Part shown: in pieces, positions 1 through 12,334 of the stretch | Numbering within the stretch: the stretch's first letter is position 1 | How the letters are laid out: every line of letters begins with the position of its first letter | Source of the DNA: AC-51 sp963749895 | GTDB taxonomy: Bacteria; Actinomycetota; UBA4738; HRBIN12 | Reading direction: 5' to 3' | Assembly (NCBI GenBank): GCA_963749895.1 | Contig: CAVVOG010000001.1 | Span: forward strand, 868,001-932,000 | DNA: 64,000 bases | Notes under the pieces: generated by a model | What the model saw: the letters and a program-made list of their open reading frames with translations, nothing else | Told to the model about the DNA's origin: nothing | The model's database searches: none | Translations under genes and position numbers: made by a program

Positions 1-479
1 AGCCGTCCTCGGTGGACCTGCACGTCGACTCGCAGTTCCGGGTCTTCGCCAACTCGCGATACCCGTACATCGACGTCCGTGCGGAGATGCCCGATCTCAC
101 CGAGCTGGTCGAGGTGCCCGACGACGAGCCGTTCATCCTGCACCCGGGTGAGTTCGTGCTGGGTTCGACCGCCGAGCGGGTCGCGCTGCCCGACGACCTC
201 GTGGCGCGTCTCGAGGGGAAGTCCTCGCTCGGTCGCCTCGGGTTGCTGATCCACTCGACCGCCGGCTACGTCGACCCCGGATGGGACGGCTACCTGACCC
301 TCGAGCTGTCGAACGTCGCGAACCTGCCGATCACGCTGTACCCGGGGATGAAGATCGGGCAGATCTCGTTCTTCCGCCTGTCCACGCCGGCTCAGGCCCC
401 CTACGGGAAGGCGGGCAACAAGTACCAGGGCCAGCGCGGACCCACGCCGAGCCGGTTCTTCCAGGACTTCGGCACGTAG
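1..479 (+). CDS. dcd: dCTP deaminase, probably dUMP-forming (5' truncated)
   Basis: The gene converts dCTP towards dUMP for thymidylate synthesis in the cytosol. The start lies before the window; the frame is already open at base 3 and reads P-S-S before the first listed Val codon, matching the family N-terminus. The core GKSSLGRLGL motif, the HSTAGYVDPGWDG segment with the catalytic-Glu-containing LTLELSN strand, and the C-terminal KYQGQRGPTPS tail are all visible. The HSTAG motif and this tail resemble the mycobacterial bifunctional enzyme (dCTP deaminase plus dUTPase) more than the E. coli mono-functional enzyme, so dUMP formation is likely but inferred. It converges on the response regulator that follows. 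Confidence 0.93.
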   Translation, partial: PSSVDLHVDSQFRVFANSRYPYIDVRAEMPDLTELVEVPDDEPFILHPGEFVLGSTAERVALPDDLVARLEGKSSLGRLGLLIHSTAGYVDPGWDGYLTLELSNVANLPITLYPGMKIGQISFFRLSTPAQAPYGKAGNKYQGQRGPTPSRFFQDFGT

Positions 480-484
480 CGTTC

Positions 485-499
485 GGCGCGGATCGCGCC
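485..499. terminator. short GC hairpin between convergent genes
   Basis: A perfect 6-bp inverted repeat (GGCGCG-GAT-CGCGCC) lies between the dcd stop and the stop of the opposing response regulator gene. It may act as a weak bidirectional terminator, but there is no T-run, so this is only suggestive. Confidence 0.3.
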
Positions 500-1173
500 T
501 ACTCGTTCACGAGGGCGCCCGGCATCGGGCCGACGCCCATCTGCACCGCCACCATCGCCGCCTGCGTCCGGTTCGTCACGCCGAGCTTGCGGAAGATCGC
601 GGCGAGGTGCGCCTTGACCGTCTTCTCCGACAGGTAGAGGTGCTGGGCGATCTCGCGGTTCGAGCGACCCTCGGACAGCAGGGCGAGGATGTCGTTCTCA
701 CGCTGGGTCAGGCTGTACTCGTTGCGTCGCCCGCTCCCGTTCGAGCCTGCTCCGTGCTCCTGATCCTCGAACAGGTTCTGGATCACGCGTGGGCTGAGGA
801 CGTTGCCGCTGCCCGACATGGCGACCTTGATCGCCTGGGCGAGGTCCTCGGGGGTGGCATCCTTCAGCAGGTAGCCGGCTGCACCGTCGGCGAGCGCCCG
901 GCGGACGTACGGCGCGTTGTCGTACGTCGAGAGCATGATGACCGGCAGCTCGCTCCACTCAGCCTTGACCGCCCGGAGCAGTTCCAGTCCGTCGAGGTCC
1001 GGCATCCTCACGTCGACGAGGGCGAGGTCGAAGCCTGTCGTCTCCCGGAGCGCCTGCAACGCGACGGCGGACGACTCCGCCTCGACGACCTCCGCGTCCG
1101 GGAAGCCTTCCTTCACGACGTAGTTCATGCCACGGCGCACCAGCGCGTGGTCGTCCACGATCAGGATCTTCAT
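499..1173 (-). CDS. NarL/FixJ-type response regulator
   Basis: This 224-residue DNA-binding response regulator has an N-terminal receiver domain (about 1-120) with the acidic pair DD at 7-8, phospho-acceptor Asp54 (LALVDVRMPD) and the conserved Lys in YLLKDATPE. A LuxR-type HTH follows at about 155-215 (LTQRENDILALLSEGRSNREIA, then SEKTVKAHL). It is translationally coupled to the upstream histidine kinase: its ATG overlaps the kinase stop as ATGA. The pair forms a classical two-component system. The stimulus and regulon cannot be read from the sequence; no adjacent sensor target is obvious. Confidence 0.92.
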   Translation of the reverse strand: MKILIVDDHALVRRGMNYVVKEGFPDAEVVEAESSAVALQALRETTGFDLALVDVRMPDLDGLELLRAVKAEWSELPVIMLSTYDNAPYVRRALADGAAGYLLKDATPEDLAQAIKVAMSGSGNVLSPRVIQNLFEDQEHGAGSNGSGRRNEYSLTQRENDILALLSEGRSNREIAQHLYLSEKTVKAHLAAIFRKLGVTNRTQAAMVAVQMGVGPMPGALVNE

Positions 1174-1868
1174 CTACCGTCACCTCGCCCTCCGACGGGG
1201 AGCACGGCCACCACGATGGTGCCGTGTCCAGGGGTCGACTCAACGTCCAAGGACCCGCCGACCGACTCGGCCCGGGTCCGCATGTTCCGCACCCCGAAGT
1301 GGGGGTCGTGATCCGGCACGGCGGCGACGCCGCGTCCCCGGTCCTCGACCTCCACCCGGAGCGTTCGTCCCGTCAGACGCACGCTCACGTGCGCGTCGGG
1401 GGCCCCCGAGTGCTTCGCGGCGTTCGCGAGACCCTCGGTGACGATCGCGTAGACGGCCTCGAGTACGCCGTCAGGGAGCCCCTCGAGGTCCCCTTCGGTC
1501 TCGACGGTCGCCGGGAAGTTCCAGCGCTCGACGCAGTCACGCACCAGGGCAGCGAGCGTGGGCTCGGCCCCGCGTGCGTCGGTCGACGTCATCTCGAACA
1601 GCAGCTCACGGATCCGCCGCAGGTCCTCGCGGATCTCGTCCTCGACCTCCTTCAGCGAGGTGATCGCCGCGTCGGGGTCGGCTTCGATGCGATGGCGGAG
1701 CGTCTGCAGCTCCAGTACCGCCGACGTCACGGACTGGGTCAGCCCGTCATGGATCTGCATCGCCCACCGTGTGCGCTCCTCCAGGAGCAACGAGTCGACC
1801 GCGTGACGAACCGTGGGGTGCGTCGTCGCAGGCGCGTGGTCGCGCGCGTGTGCGCTCGTGATGCCCAC
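1170..1868 (-). CDS. sensor histidine kinase, HisKA_3/HATPase type
   Basis: This is a cytosolic histidine kinase of the NarX/DesK class, partner of the downstream regulator. With the GTG start at 1868 (purine-rich GGACGGAG about 10 bases upstream on the minus strand) it is 232 residues. The phospho-accepting His is at about residue 40 in the MQIHDGLTQS motif, followed by a dimerisation helix and a HATPase domain with a visible N-box region (EGLANAAKHS) and G-box regions (DRGRGV, GVRNMRTRAE, GHGTIV). No membrane segment or sensor domain is visible, so it may sense through a partner or be a truncated-input kinase. The frame is open to 2069, but the extra 67 residues are low-complexity and Pro/Arg-rich and look non-coding. 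Confidence 0.85.
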   Translation of the reverse strand: MGITSAHARDHAPATTHPTVRHAVDSLLLEERTRWAMQIHDGLTQSVTSAVLELQTLRHRIEADPDAAITSLKEVEDEIREDLRRIRELLFEMTSTDARGAEPTLAALVRDCVERWNFPATVETEGDLEGLPDGVLEAVYAIVTEGLANAAKHSGAPDAHVSVRLTGRTLRVEVEDRGRGVAAVPDHDPHFGVRNMRTRAESVGGSLDVESTPGHGTIVVAVLPVGGRGDGR

Positions 1869-2101
1869 CGTGGTCGTCTCCGTCCTTCCGGTCGTGGTCG
1901 TCGGTACTAGTTGCTCATCGGACGAAAGACCCCCCGGCTTGACCCATCCGACCGGGTTTGGCGTCGGCGATCGACCGGAGCGTCCGGGTTCCGCCCGGGA
2001 GGCCCGTGGATCACGTGGGCAGCGAACGCGTGCCGCGATGCGCTGCAGGGCAGTGCCATTCAGCCGCACCTAGGTCTTAGGAGTGCCTACATCACAGGAA
2101 A

Positions 2102-2122
2102 CTTGTCAATCTGACACTCAAG
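2102..2122. promoter_or_regulatory. HAIR-like operator for HspR upstream of dnaK
   Basis: The sequence CTTGTCA-N7-ACTCAAG matches the HspR-associated inverted repeat (consensus CTTGAGT-N7-ACTCAAG): the right arm is perfect, the left arm matches at CTTG, and spacing is exactly 7. It sits 67 bases before the dnaK ATG and overlaps a possible -35 (TTGTCA at 2103-2108). hspR lies at the end of the same operon, so this should be an autoregulatory heat-shock operator. The rest of the 1869-2188 interval shows no further gene; an AAGGAGG ribosome-binding site sits at 2174-2180. Confidence 0.75.
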
Positions 2123-2188
2123 GTTGTACCCTCGATCCGGCGCGGGAGTACCCGCGATGAGATCGGAACCCTCAAGGAGGAACACGAC

Positions 2189-4053
<1,865 letters not shown>

Positions 4054-4054
<1 letters not shown>

Positions 4055-4470
4055 TGCTCGCCAAGTGGGATCCGTTCCGCGACCTGTCCTCGATCGAGGA
4101 CGAGTTCGACCGGCTCGTGGGCCGGGCGTTCTCGAGGAGCGCCTGGGTGCCGGCGCTCGACGTCCGGGAGAACGAGGACATGTTCGAGGTCACGGTCGAC
4201 CTTCCGGGGATGGCCCCGGAGGATGTGAGCCTCACGTTCGAGGCCGGGGTCTTGACGATCACCGGGAAGCGCGAGTTCACGCGCGAGGAGTCGCAGGAGA
4301 CCTACCACCGGATCGAGCGGAGCTACGGCACGTTCGCTCGTCAGATCAGGCTGCCGCGCACGGCCGACACCGAGAAGATCGAGGCATCCTTCGACAAGGG
4401 GGTCCTCACGGTGACGGTGCCGAAGGCCGAGGCGGCGAAGCCGCGCACGATCGAGGTCAGGGCGACGTGA
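4054..4470 (+). CDS. small heat-shock protein, Hsp20/alpha-crystallin family
   Basis: This 138-residue ATP-independent holdase contains an alpha-crystallin domain (about 38-138): the N-terminal WDPFRDL motif, the start of the domain at VPALDVRENEDMFEV, and the hallmark GVLTVTVPK near the C-terminus. It is inserted between dnaK and grpE, overlapping dnaK by one base and grpE by four (GTGA), so the three should be co-translated. Placing a small heat-shock protein here gives a holdase directly coupled to the refolding machine under HspR control. Confidence 0.95.
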
Positions 4471-5066
4471 CCGACGACCGCGACGACCGTGAGCTCGAGA
4501 CGCCGGTGATCAAGGTCACCGACAAGCGCCGCTTCGCGTCGCTCGCGTCCGACGAAGGGCCGGCCGAGACGGCCGGCCCTTCCGAGGGCTCGGCGACGGT
4601 CGAGGGCGAGGAGGTGGCCGACGAACTGACGCAGGCCCGCGCGGAGGCCCAGGAGTACCTGACGCATCTGCAGCGCCTGCAGGCCGAGTTCGACAACTAC
4701 CGCAAGCGGGTGCTGCGCGAGCAGACGGCTGCCGTCGAGCTCGCCGCCGAGCCGGTGATCCGGCGCGTGCTCGAGGTGCTCGACGACTTCGAGCTCGCCC
4801 TGATGGCGGCCGAGGCCGAACCCGACATCGAGCGGTTCCTCAAGGGCGTCGAGCTCGTCTACGCGAAGCTCATCGACGCGCTCAAGGCCGAGGGTCTCGA
4901 ACGGATCGAGGCCGAGGGTGCGCCGTTCGACCCCGAGCACCACGAGGCGCTGATGCAGACCGGCGACGGCGACGGGGAGCCCCACGTCGCCGAGGTGTTC
5001 CGGGCCGGATACACGTTGCGAGGACGTGTGCTGCGTCCCGCCGGCGTGCGTGTCGAGAGGGCGTGA
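4467..5066 (+). CDS. grpE: nucleotide exchange factor GrpE
   Basis: GrpE accelerates ADP release from DnaK. The GTG start at 4467 overlaps the hsp20 stop (GTGA) and gives a 199-residue protein; the frame is open further upstream through hsp20 but that part is a shadow. An acidic disordered N-terminus precedes a long coiled coil (LTQARAEAQEYLTHLQRLQAEF, ending in the conserved FDNYRKR motif) and a C-terminal beta domain (EGAPFDPEHHEA, then GYTLRGRVLRPAGVRV). The TGA overlaps the dnaJ GTG start. Confidence 0.95.
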   Translation: MTDDRDDRELETPVIKVTDKRRFASLASDEGPAETAGPSEGSATVEGEEVADELTQARAEAQEYLTHLQRLQAEFDNYRKRVLREQTAAVELAAEPVIRRVLEVLDDFELALMAAEAEPDIERFLKGVELVYAKLIDALKAEGLERIEAEGAPFDPEHHEALMQTGDGDGEPHVAEVFRAGYTLRGRVLRPAGVRVERA

Positions 5067-6214
5067 GTCCCGTGGCCGCCGAGGAGTTCCGCCGAGAGTG
5101 GTTCGAGAAGGACTACTACTCGGTCCTCGGCGTGCCCAAGAACGCCACGCACGCGGAGATCAAGAAGGCGTACCGCAAGCTCGCGCAGAAGCACCATCCC
5201 GACGCGAACGCGGGGAACGCGCAGGCAGAGGAGCGGTTCAAAGAGGTGTCCGCCGCCTACGACGTGCTCGGCGACGAGGAGAAGCGCAAGGCATACGACC
5301 GGGTCCGCGACATGGGGGCCGCCGGGTTCGGCGGGTTCCCGGGAGCGGGGTCGGCCGGCGGCCCCGGCGGCGGGTTCCCCGGGGGGTTCCGGGTCGAGGA
5401 CGTCGACGTCGGCGATCTGGGCGATCTGTTCGGTGGACTCTTCGGCGGTGGTCGGGGACGCCAGGCGCGTCCGCGGCGCGGCGCCGATCTCGAGACCGAC
5501 GTCCGGCTCTCGTTCGACGACGCGATGGCGGGCGTCACGGTGCCGGTCACGCTGAGCGGTCCGGCGCCGTGTTCGGCGTGCCACGGATCGGGGGCCGCGC
5601 CGGGTACCCAGCCGGCGACCTGTGGGAACTGCGGTGGACGCGGTGAGGTCGCCGTGAACCAGGGATTCTTCCAGATGTCCCAGACGTGCCCTCGGTGCCA
5701 CGGGACCGGTCGGGTGGTCGAGTCCCCCTGCGCCACGTGCGGCGGGACGGGAGCGGAGCGTCGGAAGCGCTCGCTCCAGGTGCGGATCCCGGCCGGCGTC
5801 CGCGACGGGGCCCGGATCCGGCTGTCGGGCAAGGGCGAGCCGGGCGGGCCGGGGATGCCGGCCGGCGACCTGTTCGTCCAGGTCCACGTGGTGTCGCATC
5901 CGACGTTCGGACGCAAGGGCGACGACCTGACCGTCGACCTGCCGATCACGTATCCGGAGGCGGCCCTGGGGGCGCAGGTGCAGGTGCCGACGCTGGACGG
6001 TGCCGTGACGCTGAAGATCCCGTCGGGGACGCCGAGCGGCAAGACCTTCCGGGTCAAGGGCAAGGGTGCCCCACGACGGAGCGGTCACGGCGACCTGCTG
6101 GTCACGGTGCGCGTGGACGTCCCCGGGAAGCTCTCGAAGGACCAGAAGCGGCTGCTCGAGCAGCTCGCCGAGGCGACCACCGAGTCGCCCCGGCAGCCGC
6201 TGGGCGTGAGGTGA
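5063..6214 (+). CDS. dnaJ: chaperone protein DnaJ (type I Hsp40)
   Basis: DnaJ stimulates DnaK ATP hydrolysis and delivers substrates. It has 383 residues with a GTG start overlapping the grpE stop. The J-domain (about 16-80) has the HPD motif in QKHHPDAN. A Gly/Phe region follows (GAAGFGGFPGAGSAGG), then four zinc-binding CxxCxGxG repeats (CSACHGSG, CGNCGGRG, CPRCHGTG, CATCGGTG) and the C-terminal substrate-binding beta domains. Many actinobacteria carry two DnaJ copies; this one is in the dnaK operon, the copy usually called dnaJ1. Confidence 0.97.
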   Translation: MSPVAAEEFRREWFEKDYYSVLGVPKNATHAEIKKAYRKLAQKHHPDANAGNAQAEERFKEVSAAYDVLGDEEKRKAYDRVRDMGAAGFGGFPGAGSAGGPGGGFPGGFRVEDVDVGDLGDLFGGLFGGGRGRQARPRRGADLETDVRLSFDDAMAGVTVPVTLSGPAPCSACHGSGAAPGTQPATCGNCGGRGEVAVNQGFFQMSQTCPRCHGTGRVVESPCATCGGTGAERRKRSLQVRIPAGVRDGARIRLSGKGEPGGPGMPAGDLFVQVHVVSHPTFGRKGDDLTVDLPITYPEAALGAQVQVPTLDGAVTLKIPSGTPSGKTFRVKGKGAPRRSGHGDLLVTVRVDVPGKLSKDQKRLLEQLAEATTESPRQPLGVR

Positions 6215-6224
6215 GGACGGGTCG

Positions 6225-6632
6225 ATGGCTGAACGAGGAGACCGTGCGCGGCGCCGGGACGTCGAACGGCGCGAGGACCGTGCCGTCTACATCATCAGCG
6301 TGGCGGCCGAACTCGCGGGCGTGCATCCGCAGACGCTCCGCATCTACGAGCGCAAGGGGCTCGTGAACCCGAAGCGCACCTCCGGCAACACGCGGCGGTA
6401 CTCCGACCGGGACATCGAGATGCTCCGGCAGATCCAGGACCTCACGCAGGACCGCGGCATCAACCTGGCCGGGGTCAAGGTCATCATCGAGATGCAGGCT
6501 GAGCTCGAGGCGTTGCGACGCAAGACCGCCGAACTGGAGGCGCAGCTCCAGGCCGCCGAGCGTGAGCCGAGCGAGATCGTCCCGCTGGGCAGCATCTTCC
6601 TGCCGCCGTGGCAGGGAGGCAGGCGGGCGTGA
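6225..6632 (+). CDS. hspR: heat-shock repressor HspR, MerR family
   Basis: HspR represses its own operon by binding HAIR sites with DnaK as co-repressor, as known in Streptomyces and mycobacteria. The 135-residue protein has a MerR winged HTH at about 22-90 (VHPQTLRIYERKGLVNP, then RRYSDRDIEML), a central coiled coil (EMQAELEALRRKTAELEAQL) and a hydrophobic tail. It begins 10 bases after dnaJ. The operator seen at 2102-2122 makes autoregulation likely. Confidence 0.95.
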   Translation: MAERGDRARRRDVERREDRAVYIISVAAELAGVHPQTLRIYERKGLVNPKRTSGNTRRYSDRDIEMLRQIQDLTQDRGINLAGVKVIIEMQAELEALRRKTAELEAQLQAAEREPSEIVPLGSIFLPPWQGGRRA

Positions 6633-7168
6633 GCGTCCGTCTGTCGGGTCCTCACGTCACCCTCCGACCGTTCCGCGAGGGCGAGTTCGACGTCGTTTGG
6701 GAGGAGATGTCGCGCGACGGGGGTGCGCACGGATCGCCGTGGCCCTCGGAAGCTCGCGAACACCTTCGGATGCGGATCGCTGCCTCGGGGCGGTGGCAGG
6801 CTCGCTCGAGCCTGGTCCTGGCGATCGAGGCCGATGGCCGGCTGATCGGGGACGTCCAGGCGCGGACCTCGGCGGACGTCTTCCCACCCGGGCTGTTCGA
6901 GGTGGGGATCGAGCTGTTCGCGGCTGCCCGTTCGCGAGGGCACGGGACGGAAGCGGTCGGGCTGCTCACGCGGTACCTGTTCGACGAGGAGCAGGCATCG
7001 CGTGTCCAGCTCGGCACGGACGTGGACAACGCGGCGATGCGCCGCGCAGCCGAGAACGCGGGGTTCGCCTTCGAAGGTGTGATGCGGGGCTACTGGCCCG
7101 TCGCCGACGGGGATCCTCGCGACTACGCCCTGTACGGGCGCACCAGAGCCGATCACGAAGGACGTTGA
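6629..7168 (+). CDS. GNAT-family N-acetyltransferase (RimJ/RimL-like)
   Basis: This is a predicted acetyl-CoA-dependent N-acetyltransferase of 179 residues with a GTG start overlapping the hspR stop (GTGA). It has the RimJ/RimL-type opening LSGPHVTLRPF, the acetyl-CoA pocket region (ARSRGHGTEAVGLLTRYLF) and the NAAMRRAAENAGF motif before a C-terminal tyrosine-containing strand. The substrate is unknown. It is wedged between hspR and clpB and appears to be a passenger of the heat-shock operon. Confidence 0.85.
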   Translation: MSVRLSGPHVTLRPFREGEFDVVWEEMSRDGGAHGSPWPSEAREHLRMRIAASGRWQARSSLVLAIEADGRLIGDVQARTSADVFPPGLFEVGIELFAAARSRGHGTEAVGLLTRYLFDEEQASRVQLGTDVDNAAMRRAAENAGFAFEGVMRGYWPVADGDPRDYALYGRTRADHEGR

Positions 7169-7173
7169 ACGAC

Positions 7174-9761
<2,588 letters not shown>

Positions 9762-9762
<1 letters not shown>

Positions 9763-10097
9763 TGCGACTGGCGGGGCTGTTCTTCGACGTGCCGGCATCC
9801 GACGAGGGGGGCGAGGTGTCCTTCTGGACGGAGGTCTTCGGGGCCGAGGCGCGCAACGACGGAGACGGTGACGAGTACACGGCCCTCGTCGGCGGCCACG
9901 GCGCTCCGTTCCCGGTGGAGGTGCAGCGGCTCGGCACCGGCGACGCCCGGTTGCACGTCGACGTGGAATCCGACGACGTCGATGCCGACGCCGACCGTCT
10001 CGAGGCGCTCGGTGCCACGCGGGTCGAGAAGATCTCGAGCTGGTGGGTGATGCGCGACCCCGCAGGGCTCACGTTCTGCATCGTGCCTCGGGACTGA
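9762..10097 (+). CDS. VOC (glyoxalase/dioxygenase-fold) family protein
   Basis: This 111-residue protein is a single VOC domain: an opening beta-alpha unit (LAGLFFDVPASDEGGEVSFW, with the WTEVFGAE helix) and a second half ending DPAGLTFCIVP. Such proteins act as dimers or as antibiotic- or small-molecule-binding modules. The metal ligands are not complete enough to infer an enzyme. Its ATG overlaps the clpB TGA (TGATG). Confidence 0.75.
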
Positions 10098-10136
10098 CGC
10101 GTCAAGGCGGGCACCGAACGCGCCGACCCCTCAAGG

Positions 10137-10880
10137 GTGTGGTGGGTCCCGTACGCGGCTGCGCTGATCCTCGCGATCGCGGGGGTCGCGGGCGTGCGCC
10201 GGCGCCACGCGCGGCAGCGCGCATTGCTCCACCTGTGCCGTGAGGCCGGGCTGCAGTACGTGCCGATCGATCCCTTCCCCGACACCCTCTGGCTGCCGTT
10301 CCGCGTCTTCGGGATGGGGACGCGCCGAGGGACCGAGAACGTGATCTGGGATCCGCGGGATGACCCCGCGGACGCGCGCGCGTTCGATCACTGGTACGTC
10401 GAAGAGGGCGAGGAGGCCACAGGGATCGGGTCCGATGGTCGGCGCCGGCAGACGTGCGCGGTCGTGGCCCTTCCGTTCACCTGCCCTCGGCTGGACGTCG
10501 CGCCGGCGGGGACGCTCGATCCGCTCGTCGGACAGGACGTCCAGCTTGAGCTCGAGGCGTTCAACCGCCGCTTCCGGGTCGTCGCCGATGACCGGCGATT
10601 CGCGGTGACCTTCCTCGACGCGCGCATGATGGAGGCGTTGCTCCAGCTCCCGGCGGGGATCTCGTGTGCCGTGAACGAGGACCGGATGCTCCTGTGGGCG
10701 CCGCGCCTGTCGGCGGCCGAGACGATCCAGCTGCTGGAGGTGGCCAGGACGCTCCGCCGGCGGGTGCCTCGCGTGGTCGCGAGCCTCTATCCGCCGCGAC
10801 CGGCCACGGCGCCTCACGAGGCGCGGTGGCTCCAGGGACACTGGTCGCCCGATCCGACCGGCACCGACCCCCCCGCCTAG
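10137..10880 (+). CDS. membrane-anchored hypothetical, first of a tandem paralog pair
   Basis: This 247-residue protein of unknown function has a single N-terminal membrane helix (YAAALILAIAGVAGV, residues 5-20), a basic stop-transfer RRRHARQR, and a soluble domain. It is clearly paralogous to the next gene: both share R/GxENV, an aromatic FDxWYxEE motif, a CP(R/H)L segment, EAFNR(R/A)F, a FxDARMM motif and the C-terminal R(V/I)PRVV(A/Y)SLYP. The GTG start is chosen because it places the helix at the N-terminus. I do not recognise the family with certainty. Confidence 0.75.
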   Translation: MWWVPYAAALILAIAGVAGVRRRHARQRALLHLCREAGLQYVPIDPFPDTLWLPFRVFGMGTRRGTENVIWDPRDDPADARAFDHWYVEEGEEATGIGSDGRRRQTCAVVALPFTCPRLDVAPAGTLDPLVGQDVQLELEAFNRRFRVVADDRRFAVTFLDARMMEALLQLPAGISCAVNEDRMLLWAPRLSAAETIQLLEVARTLRRRVPRVVASLYPPRPATAPHEARWLQGHWSPDPTGTDPPA

Positions 10881-10883
10881 ACT
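10878..10883 (+). promoter_or_regulatory. TAGACT -10 box, apparently leaderless start
   Basis: TAGACT overlaps the stop region of the preceding gene and lies 8 bases before the ATG at 10892. No Shine-Dalgarno is present, so the transcript would begin at or near the start codon. The same arrangement recurs at 13646, 19034, 31732, 37947 and 42898. Confidence 0.5.
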
Positions 10884-10891
10884 CCGGCTCC

Positions 10892-11569
10892 ATGGGCGAG
10901 GTGCTCTTCCCGCTGTTCCTGTTCGTGGCGGCCGGGGTGGCTGTGGCGATCGTCGTCCTGAGCTGGTTCTCGCACCGGCGCCGCCAGGAGGGCCTGCAGC
11001 TCGCCGCGGCTCGCCTGGGTCTGGCGTTCACGGCCGAAGACCCGTTCGGTCTCGTCGACCTGCCCTTCGAGCTGTTCAGCCGCGGAGACGGCCGGGGGGT
11101 CGAGAACGTCCTGTACGGGACCTGGGAGCAGCTGCCGGTCCACGTGTTCGACTACTGGTACTACGAGGAGCGGTCGGACGGGAAGAACACCACGCGGACG
11201 ACCTACCGGTTCAGCTGCGTCGTGACCCCGATCGAGACGCGGTGCCCGCATCTGACGATCGCCCCCGAGACCTTCCTGACCCGGCTCGCCGATGCGATCG
11301 CCCTGGACGACCAGCAGTTCGAGTCGGAAGCCTTCAACCGCGCGTTCAACGTGAAGGGCGATCCTCAGCTCGGGACCGCCTTCTGCGACGCGCGGATGAT
11401 GACGTGGCTCATGGGCAACGGAGCTGACCGGATCTTCGAGGTCCACGACGACCGGCTCCTGCTGGCCGGTGACCGCAGCGACCCCCAGGGTCTGCGCCTG
11501 GTCCTGCAGGCGAACCGCGACTGGGTCGCCCGGATCCCCCGGGTGGTCTACTCCCTGTACCCGAAGTGA
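10892..11569 (+). CDS. membrane-anchored hypothetical, second of a tandem paralog pair
   Basis: This 225-residue protein has one N-terminal membrane helix (LFPLFLFVAAGVAVAIVVLS, residues 5-24) and a soluble domain homologous to the preceding gene product (GVENVLYG, FDYWYYEE, CPHLTIAPE, EAFNRAF, FCDARMMTWLMG, RIPRVVYSLYP). Function unknown. The ATG at 10892 follows a TAGACT -10 box by 8 bases; the longer frame starting within the previous gene is a shadow. Confidence 0.8.
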   Translation: MGEVLFPLFLFVAAGVAVAIVVLSWFSHRRRQEGLQLAAARLGLAFTAEDPFGLVDLPFELFSRGDGRGVENVLYGTWEQLPVHVFDYWYYEERSDGKNTTRTTYRFSCVVTPIETRCPHLTIAPETFLTRLADAIALDDQQFESEAFNRAFNVKGDPQLGTAFCDARMMTWLMGNGADRIFEVHDDRLLLAGDRSDPQGLRLVLQANRDWVARIPRVVYSLYPK

Positions 11570-11603
11570 GGCTAGGCTTGCCGGCGACGCGAAGGAGGCA
11601 ACC

Positions 11604-12325
11604 GTGGAGATCGTGCTGATCGGGATCTTGGTGCTGCTCGCCCTCGTCGTGCTCGGCGGCATCGCCAGCTACAACCGCTTCGTCCGGCAGAAGAACCTGA
11701 TCCGCGACGCCTGGGCGAACATCGACACCGAGCTGCGGCGCCGATACGACCTGATCCCGAACCTGGTCGAGACGGTCAAGGGCTACGCGTCCCATGAGCG
11801 GGCGACGTTCGAGAACGTAACGAAGGCGCGGGCCATGGCCACCGCGGCGACCGGCTCGCCGGCCGAGCAGGCCGCCGCCGAGGGTCCGTTCGTGGCTGCC
11901 TTGCGCCAGTTGCTCGCCGTGGCCGAGAACTACCCGGACCTGAAGGCGAACCAGAACTTCCTCTCGCTGCAGTCCGAGTTGTCGAACACCGAGGATCGAC
12001 TCCAGACCGCCCGTCGCTTCTACAACGCGAACGTCCGCGACTACAACCAGCGGGTCCAGTCCTTCCCGTCGATGATCGTGGCGCGGATGACCGGCTTCAA
12101 GGAGGAGGAGTTCTTCGAGGTCGACGAGTCCCTCCGAGGCGACGCCGGCGTGCCCCAGGTCGACTTCGGCGCCGCGGCCCCGACCCAGCGGCCCCGACCC
12201 CAGCGGCCCCGAGCCCGGCTCCCGCGGCGACGCCCGAGCCGCCGGCCGAGGCATCGGACGACCCTGCGGAACCGCCCGCCGACGGACCGCCTCCGCCGCC
12301 ACCCCCACCGCCAACGACGTCCTGA
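11604..12325 (+). CDS. lemA: LemA family protein (C-terminal frameshift in this sequence)
   Basis: LemA proteins are membrane-anchored four-helix proteins of unclear function. The GTG start follows GAAGGAGG. Residues 1-18 form the membrane helix and are followed by the family signature (RRYDLIPNLVETVKGYASHE, then SLQSELSNTEDRLQTARRFYN). As written, the frame breaks in the Pro-rich tail: a repeat GCCCCGACCC is one C shorter than its neighbour GCCCCGACCCC at about 12176-12206. Restoring one C gives an Ala/Pro/Glu tail ending at TGA 12323-12325, ten bases before the convergent MFS gene. Unrepaired, the frame would run to 12614, deep into that gene with Arg-rich nonsense. Confidence 0.85.
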
Positions 12326-12334
12326 CGGCCTCCG

